DNA from: Parvibaculum sp045863935
Lineage (GTDB): Bacteria > Pseudomonadota > Alphaproteobacteria > Parvibaculales > Parvibaculaceae
DNA: 16,963 bases
Direction: 5' to 3'
NCBI RefSeq assembly: GCF_045863935.1
Contig: NZ_BTVP01000052.1
Span: 1 to 16,963 of the forward strand
Shown here: piece after piece, positions 11,841-16,963 of the stretch
How positions within the stretch are numbered: the first letter of the stretch is position 1
How the letters are laid out: the number at the start of each line of letters is the position of its first letter
Notes under the pieces: model-generated
Database searches by the model: none
What the model was told of the DNA's origin: nothing
What the model saw: only the letters and a program-made list of their open reading frames with translations
Position numbers and translations under genes: made by a program

Positions 11841-13289
11841 TTACGGAAGCAATGCGCCGGCGGCGGCCTGCGCGCCCAGAATCAACGGCGCGGGATAGAC
11901 GAAGAAGAGCATTGTGAAGACGCCGGTGATGCCGAGCACGGTGGCAAGTTCGCCCGGCATGGGCTGGATGAAGGGTTCCGCCGGTTCGTCGAAATACATG
12001 ATCTTGACGATGCGCAGGTAGTAGAAGGCGCCGACGACGCTCGACAGCACGCCGATGACGGCGAGCGGATAGAGCCCCGCTTCAATGGCGGCCATGAACA
12101 CGTAGAACTTGCCGAAGAAGCCCGCGAGCGGCGGCACGCCCGCCAGAGAGAACATGAGCATGGCCAGCAGGAAGGCCATCATCGGCTGGTTGCGCGAGAG
12201 GCCGGCGAGGTTCGAAATGCTCTCGACATAACCTTCCTTGCGCTGCATGGCGAGGATGCAGCAGAAGACGCCGACATTCATCACCACATAGATGACGAGA
12301 TAGATCAGCACACCGCGCACGCCCTCGGGCGTTCCGGCAGCGAGGCCGACAAGCGCGAAGCCCATGTGCGAGATCGAGCTGTAGGCCATGAGGCGCTTGA
12401 TGTTCGACTGGCCGATGGCGGCGAAGGCGCCGAGCACCATGGAGGCGATCGAGATGAAGACGACGATCTGCTGCCATTCGGCTTCCATGGAGGGGAAGGC
12501 GCCGAAAAGCACCCGCAGGATGAGCGCCATGGCCGCGACCTTCGGCGCGCCGCCGAAGAAGGCGGTGACCGGCGTGGGTGCGCCTTCATAGACGTCCGGC
12601 GTCCACATGTGGAAGGGCACGGCCGAGATCTTGAAGGCGAGGCCCGCCAGCACGAAGACGATGCCGAAGATGACGCCGATATTCGCACCTTCCGTGGCGA
12701 GGACACTGGCGATCCCCGAGAACTCGACGCTGCCGGTGAAGCCGTAAACGAGCGAGGCGCCATAAAGCAGCATGCCGGAGGCGAGCGCACCGAGGACGAA
12801 ATATTTGAGGCCCGCTTCCGTCGCCCGCGCGTTGTCGCGGTGGATGGCGGCGATGACATAGAGGGCGAGGCTCTGCAGCTCGAGGCCCATGTAGAGGGCG
12901 ATGAGGCCGTTCGCCGAGACCATCATGAACATGCCGAGCGTCGCCAGCACGATGAGCACCGGGAACTCGAAGCGATCCATGTTTTCGCGGCGGATGAAGC
13001 CGAAGGACATGACGATGGCAGCGACGGCGGCCAGCAGGATCAGGAGCTTCATGAACTTGGTGAAGACGTCCACCACGAACATGCCGCCGAAGGCCTGAAC
13101 CGCGGTGTCGGGCTCGATGACGAGCAGCGCCGCGACGAGCACGAAGAGGCCGATGGCGCCGATGCCCGTTTCGCGCGCATCGCATTTGCGGAAGACACCC
13201 CACATGAGAAGCGCCATGGCACCGAGCGCCATGAGGATTTCAGGCAAGGCTGGCAGGAAGTCCGGGACGTTGGTCACTGCTTGTTCCAT
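11841..13289 (-). CDS. nuoN: NADH:quinone oxidoreductase subunit N
   Basis: A 482-residue antiporter-like membrane subunit of complex I (NDH-1), part of the proton-pumping arm. Start 13289 (MEQAVTNVPDFLPALPEI) gives the usual N-terminus; the open frame to 13343 overlaps nuoM. Key charged residues are present: Glu137 in LYMGLELQSLALYV, and Lys220 in FKISAVPFHMW followed by PDVYEGAPTPV. NIKRLMAYSSISHMGF and the PPLAGFFGKFYVF helix are also family-typical. About 14 membrane segments fit the hydrophobic profile. The gene begins 19 bases after the nuoM stop with a weak purine stretch and ends 3 bases before birA. Nothing unusual is seen. Confidence 0.97.
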   Translation of the reverse strand: MEQAVTNVPDFLPALPEILMALGAMALLMWGVFRKCDARETGIGAIGLFVLVAALLVIEPDTAVQAFGGMFVVDVFTKFMKLLILLAAVAAIVMSFGFIRRENMDRFEFPVLIVLATLGMFMMVSANGLIALYMGLELQSLALYVIAAIHRDNARATEAGLKYFVLGALASGMLLYGASLVYGFTGSVEFSGIASVLATEGANIGVIFGIVFVLAGLAFKISAVPFHMWTPDVYEGAPTPVTAFFGGAPKVAAMALILRVLFGAFPSMEAEWQQIVVFISIASMVLGAFAAIGQSNIKRLMAYSSISHMGFALVGLAAGTPEGVRGVLIYLVIYVVMNVGVFCCILAMQRKEGYVESISNLAGLSRNQPMMAFLLAMLMFSLAGVPPLAGFFGKFYVFMAAIEAGLYPLAVIGVLSSVVGAFYYLRIVKIMYFDEPAEPFIQPMPGELATVLGITGVFTMLFFVYPAPLILGAQAAAGALLP

Positions 13290-13308
13290 GTTGTTTCGTT
13301 CCCGAGAC

Positions 13309-14853
13309 CTAGTTTCCGGCGAAGAGGCTTGCGACCTGGCCAAGAATGCCAGTGTCGCCCGCCAGCCGGTGCGCCTCCAGGGCGGCGTTGTAGTTCGCGA
13401 CGAGGTTTTCGACCGAGACGGCGGTGACCTCCATGATCGGCGAGGGATAGACGCCGAAGAAGATGGTCGTGGCCAGCAGCGGCGCGAGGATGAGCACTTC
13501 GCGGCGGTTGAGGTCCATGATCGACTTCAGCGTGTCCTTCTCGATCTCGCCAAAGACGACGCGGCGATAGAGGAAGAGCGCGTAGGCGGCGGCGAGGATG
13601 ACGCCGGTGGCGGCGATGGCGGCAACCCAGGTGTTGACCTTGAAGGTGCCGACGATGGTCAGGAACTCGCCGATGAAACCGCTCGTGCCGGGCAGACCGA
13701 CATTGGCCATGGTGAAGATCATGAAGACGACGGCATAGAGCGGCATGCGATTGACGAGGCCGCCATAGGCCGCGATCTCGCGCGTGTGCATGCGGTCGTA
13801 GATGACGCCGACGCAGAGGAAGAGCGCGGCCGAGACCCAGCCGTGCGACAGCATCTGGAAGATGCCGCCCTGCACGCCCTGATGCGTGGCAGCGAAAATG
13901 CCCATTGTCACAAAGCCCATATGGGCGACGGAGGAATAGGCGATCAGCTTCTTCATGTCTTCCTGCACCAGCGCGACGAGCGAGGTGTAGACGATGGCGA
14001 TGAGGCTGAGGCCGAAGACGAGCCAGGCGAGATCGGCGGAAGCGACCGGGAACATGGGCAGCGAGAAACGGAGGAAGCCGTAGCCGCCCATCTTCAGCAT
14101 GATACCCGCGAGGATGACGGAGCCTGCGGTGGGCGCTTCCACATGCGCGTCAGGCAGCCAGGTGTGGACCGGCCACATCGGCATCTTCACCGCGAAGGAG
14201 GCGAAGAAGGCAAGCCAGAGCCAGACCTGCATGTCCGCCGGGAAATCATGCGCGAGAAGCACGGGGATGCTGGTCGTGCCCGCTTCCCAGTACATCGCCA
14301 TGATGGCGAGGAGCATGAGCACCGAGCCTGCGAAAGTGTAGAGGAAGAACTTGAAGCTCGCATAGATGCGCCGCGCACCGCCCCAGACGCCGATGATGAG
14401 GAACATCGGAATGAGGCCGCCCTCGAAGAAGAGGTAGAAGAGCACGAGGTCCAGCGCGCAGAAGACGCCGATCATCAGCGTTTCGAGCACGAGGAAGGCG
14501 ATCATGTATTCCTTCACCCGCTTCTCGATGGAGGTCCAGCTTGCGAGGATGCAGGCCGGCATGAGGAAGGTGGTGAGGATGACGAAGAGCATCGAAATGC
14601 CGTCGACGCCCATGTGGTAGTTGATCGCGCCGCCGAGCCACTCCGTTTCCTGAACGAACTGGAAGTCCGCCGTGGTGGGATCGAATTTCCACCAGATGTA
14701 GAGCGAGACGAGGAAGGTGATGGAGGTCGTCCACAGCGCCACGTAGCGCGCATTGCGCGCGACGGAGGCCTCGTCGCCGCGCGTCACCAGAATGATGAGC
14801 GCGCCGACAATCGGCAGGAAGGTGATGAGCGAGAGAATATTGCCGTCGGTCAT
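13309..14853 (-). CDS. nuoM: NADH:quinone oxidoreductase subunit M
   Basis: A 514-residue antiporter-like subunit of complex I, proton-translocating membrane arm. The essential Glu144 is in FYLFFEGGLIPMF and Lys223 in FAVKMPMWPVHTWLPDAH, the classic quartet region shared with Mrp antiporters. EDMKKLIAYSSVAHMGFV and GLPGTSGFIGEFL are further hallmarks. About 14 membrane segments are predicted by eye. The ATG overlaps the nuoL stop by one base (TGATG), so translation is probably coupled. Length and order nuoL-nuoM-nuoN match the standard 14-gene nuo operon. Confidence 0.97.
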   Translation of the reverse strand: MTDGNILSLITFLPIVGALIILVTRGDEASVARNARYVALWTTSITFLVSLYIWWKFDPTTADFQFVQETEWLGGAINYHMGVDGISMLFVILTTFLMPACILASWTSIEKRVKEYMIAFLVLETLMIGVFCALDLVLFYLFFEGGLIPMFLIIGVWGGARRIYASFKFFLYTFAGSVLMLLAIMAMYWEAGTTSIPVLLAHDFPADMQVWLWLAFFASFAVKMPMWPVHTWLPDAHVEAPTAGSVILAGIMLKMGGYGFLRFSLPMFPVASADLAWLVFGLSLIAIVYTSLVALVQEDMKKLIAYSSVAHMGFVTMGIFAATHQGVQGGIFQMLSHGWVSAALFLCVGVIYDRMHTREIAAYGGLVNRMPLYAVVFMIFTMANVGLPGTSGFIGEFLTIVGTFKVNTWVAAIAATGVILAAAYALFLYRRVVFGEIEKDTLKSIMDLNRREVLILAPLLATTIFFGVYPSPIMEVTAVSVENLVANYNAALEAHRLAGDTGILGQVASLFAGN

Positions 14854-16784
14854 CAGTGCGTTCCCCCGACCATGAACCAGGTCACCAGACCTGCCACGCC
14901 GAGCAGCATCGCGAAGGCGTAGTGATAGAGATAACCGCTCTGAAGGCGCACGACGCCGCGCGTGATGTCGAGCACGCGTGCGGCAACACCGTCCGGGCCG
15001 AGGCCGTCGATGATGCGGCCGTCACCCTGCTTCCAGAGCACGCGGCCAAGCCAGAAGGCCGGGCGGACGAAGAGGAAGTCGTAGAGCTCGTCGAAGTACC
15101 ACTTGTTGAGCAGGAACTTGTAGAGCGGCTCATGCGTCTTCGCGAGCTGCCTGGGCATGTCCGGGCGCGCGATGTAGAAGAGCCAGGAAACGGCGAAGCC
15201 GACGACCATCATGAGTGTGGGCAGGTAAGGCACCCAGACCGGCACGTTGTGGAACTCGTGCATGATGTGGTTTTCGGCACCGCGATAGACTGCCTCGAGC
15301 CAGAACTCTTCATAGGCGTGACCGATGAAGAGCGGCGCGAAGACCATGCCCGCGCCGATGGCGCCGACCGCGAGGACAACGAGCGGGACGAGCATGACGA
15401 GCGGCGATTCATGCACATGGCTCAGGGTTTCGTTCGACGCGCGGCTCTGCCCATGGAACGTCATGAAGATCAGACGCCAGGAATAGAAGGAGGTGAGCAG
15501 CGCGGCGATAACCGTCAGCGTGAAGGCGTACATATGCGCCGGGTTGTGGCCCGCATAGGCCGCTTCGATGATCGCGTCCTTCGAATAGTAGCCCGCGGTG
15601 AAGGGGAAGCCCGTGAGCGCAAGCGTGCCGATCACCATCATCACCCAGGTGACGGGGATGAGCTTGAAGAGGCCGCCCATCCGCCGCATGTCCTGCTCGT
15701 CGCTCATGGCGTGGATCACCGAGCCCGAGCCGAGGAACAGGAGCGCCTTGAAGAAGGCGTGGGTGAAGAGGTGGAACATCGCCACCTCGTAGGCGCCGAC
15801 GCCGAGCGCCACGAACATGTAGCCGAGCTGCGAACAGGTCGAATAGGCGATGACGCGCTTGATGTCGTTCTGGACGAGGCCGACGGTCGCGGCGAAGAAG
15901 GCGGTCGTCGCGCCAACCACCGTGACGATGGTGAGCGCATAGGGCGAGAACTCGAAGATGGGCGAGAGACGCGCCACGAGGAAGACGCCGGCCGTCACCA
16001 TGGTTGCGGCATGGATGAGGGCGGAGACGGGCGTCGGGCCTTCCATCGCATCCGGCAGCCATGTGTGGAGCAGGAACTGCGCCGACTTGCCCATCGCCCC
16101 CATGAAGAGAAGGAGGCAGGCGGTCGTCACGATCGGCACGTCGTAGCCGAGGAAATGGAAGGTCTTGTCCGCGAGTTCGGGAATGGCGGCGAAGACGGTG
16201 TCGAAATCGACGGAGCCGATGGTGAGGAAGAGCGTCGCGATGCCGAGGATGAGGCCGAAGTCGCCGACGCGGTTCACCACGAAAGCCTTGATCGCGGCCG
16301 CATTAGCGCTGGGCTTCTTGTACCAGAAGCCGATCAGCAGATAGGACGCGAGGCCCACGCCTTCCCAGCCGAAGAAGAGCTGGACGAAATTGTCCGCTGT
16401 CACCAGCGCGAGCATGGCAAAGGTGAAGAGCGAGAGATAGGCGAAGAAGCGCGGCTGATGCGGGTCGTGGCTCATGTAGCCGATCGAATAGATGTGCACG
16501 AGCGCGGAGACGGAGGTGACGACGACGAGCATGACCGCCGTCAGCGTGTCGACACGCAGGCGCCAGTCGGCTTCGAAGCCGCCGGAGTCGATCCAGGTGA
16601 GAACCTGGACGCGCGCCGTTTCGCCATGAAGACCGACCGAGACGAGCGCGGCGACGGACAGGAGCGCGGCGACGACCAGAAGGCCGGAGGTGACGATCTG
16701 TGCGCCGCGCGGCCCGAGCCAGCGGCCGAAGATGCCAGCCGTCAGGAAGCCGATGAGAGGCAGGAAGACGATTGCAGAGTACAT
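14853..16784 (-). CDS. nuoL: NADH:quinone oxidoreductase subunit L
   Basis: A 643-residue subunit at the distal end of the complex I membrane arm. It carries the antiporter core with Glu141 in FGWEGVGLASYLLIGFWY, Lys233 in MGKSAQFLLHTWLPDAMEGP, and DIKRVIAYSTCSQLGYM (307-323). The C-terminal extension (about 490-643) contains the long lateral amphipathic helix region (KFLLNKWYFDELYDFLFVRP) and a final membrane anchor (FAMLLGVAGLVTWFMVG), as expected. AAGGGGGA directly precedes the ATG; the nuoK stop is only 6 bases upstream of it. No anomalies seen. Confidence 0.97.
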   Translation of the reverse strand: MYSAIVFLPLIGFLTAGIFGRWLGPRGAQIVTSGLLVVAALLSVAALVSVGLHGETARVQVLTWIDSGGFEADWRLRVDTLTAVMLVVVTSVSALVHIYSIGYMSHDPHQPRFFAYLSLFTFAMLALVTADNFVQLFFGWEGVGLASYLLIGFWYKKPSANAAAIKAFVVNRVGDFGLILGIATLFLTIGSVDFDTVFAAIPELADKTFHFLGYDVPIVTTACLLLFMGAMGKSAQFLLHTWLPDAMEGPTPVSALIHAATMVTAGVFLVARLSPIFEFSPYALTIVTVVGATTAFFAATVGLVQNDIKRVIAYSTCSQLGYMFVALGVGAYEVAMFHLFTHAFFKALLFLGSGSVIHAMSDEQDMRRMGGLFKLIPVTWVMMVIGTLALTGFPFTAGYYSKDAIIEAAYAGHNPAHMYAFTLTVIAALLTSFYSWRLIFMTFHGQSRASNETLSHVHESPLVMLVPLVVLAVGAIGAGMVFAPLFIGHAYEEFWLEAVYRGAENHIMHEFHNVPVWVPYLPTLMMVVGFAVSWLFYIARPDMPRQLAKTHEPLYKFLLNKWYFDELYDFLFVRPAFWLGRVLWKQGDGRIIDGLGPDGVAARVLDITRGVVRLQSGYLYHYAFAMLLGVAGLVTWFMVGGTH

Positions 16785-16790
16785 TCCCCC

Positions 16791-16963
16791 TTACCCCTTC
16801 ATCATGTTGATGTCCTCAACCGCGATGGAGCCGCGGTTGCGGAAGTAGACGACCAGAATGGCGAGGCCGATGGCCGCTTCGCCCGCGGCGACCGTCAGCA
16901 CGAAGAGCGCGAAGACCTGCCCCACGAGGTTCGCGTGGTGCTCAAGCAGCAGGAAGTGCGGGC
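16791..16963 (-). CDS. nuoK: NADH:quinone oxidoreductase subunit K, C-terminal part
   Basis: The window edge cuts this gene; 56 codons and a TAA remain. The peptide contains LLLEHHANLVGQVFALFVLTVAAGEAAIG, with the conserved membrane Glu of the AAGEAAIGLAI helix, and ends in YFRNRGSIAVEDINMMKG, the usual NuoK tail. NuoK is a small three-helix subunit that helps form the proton path at the quinone-side half of the membrane arm. It is the first visible gene of the cluster; nuoA-J presumably lie beyond the edge. Confidence 0.95.
   Translation of the reverse strand, partial: PHFLLLEHHANLVGQVFALFVLTVAAGEAAIGLAILVVYFRNRGSIAVEDINMMKG

Noticed and set aside
11001..13427. 808-codon open frame on the plus strand, antisense to birA and nuoN
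   Set aside because: Composition is His/Asp/Glu/Arg/Gly-rich with no family motif, and it runs across two well-identified minus-strand genes. Such frames arise from codon bias in high-GC DNA.
13105..14922. 605-codon plus-strand open frame antisense to nuoM
   Set aside because: Same acidic/His-rich shadow composition; nuoM on the other strand has all family motifs.
1..16963. CRISPR array, insertion sequence, prophage or defence system
   Set aside because: No regularly spaced repeats, transposase, integrase, nuclease-ATPase pairs or terminal inverted repeats were seen on either strand.

Overview
The window is about 17 kb of high-GC chromosomal DNA. It looks like an alphaproteobacterium, most likely of the order Hyphomicrobiales; a Parvibaculum-like organism would fit, but this is inferred from gene content and not proven. 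The reasons are the gene order nuoK-nuoL-nuoM-nuoN-birA-rnj-mce-DUF1467, the short (439-residue) prolyl-tRNA synthetase, and the neighbouring proS-lolC/E-lolD block. The first ~400 bases are clearly richer in A+T than the rest.

Right part (16963 down to 8602, minus strand): a tightly packed cluster with the end of nuoK, then nuoL, nuoM and nuoN (the three antiporter-like proton-pumping subunits of NADH:quinone oxidoreductase, complex I). Then come a biotin-protein ligase without a DNA-binding domain, ribonuclease J, a methylmalonyl-CoA epimerase and a small DUF1467 membrane protein. Spacings run from a 1-base overlap to 72 bases and no terminator is visible inside, so one long transcript is likely.

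Middle part (8601 to 6355): a 399-base intergenic stretch holds a candidate small RNA on the plus strand (promoter 8290-8318, transcript about 8326-8465), a near-exact tandem copy of its terminator region, and two perfect hairpins that close the nuo-side cluster. To its left is a plus-strand NCS2/AzgA-type purine permease with a GTG start. It is divergent from a small secreted protein of unknown function, across 99 bases that contain a REP-like repeat.

Left part (6265 down to 458, minus strand): a large secreted protein of unknown function with a possible Cys-His hydrolase core, proS, lolC/E and lolD (8-base overlap), and a Tat-exported DUF411 protein. The DUF411 gene has its own promoter with a 19-base spacer and a CueR/HmrR-like operator, pointing to copper-responsive control by a MerR-family activator.

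Left edge (1-400, plus strand): the end of an unrecognised ORF and a 47-residue orphan small protein closed by a strong intrinsic terminator. No known defence, mobile, CRISPR or biosynthetic system is visible. The best leads are the DUF411 operator, the orphan RNA locus, the small gene at the left edge and the secreted Cys-His protein.
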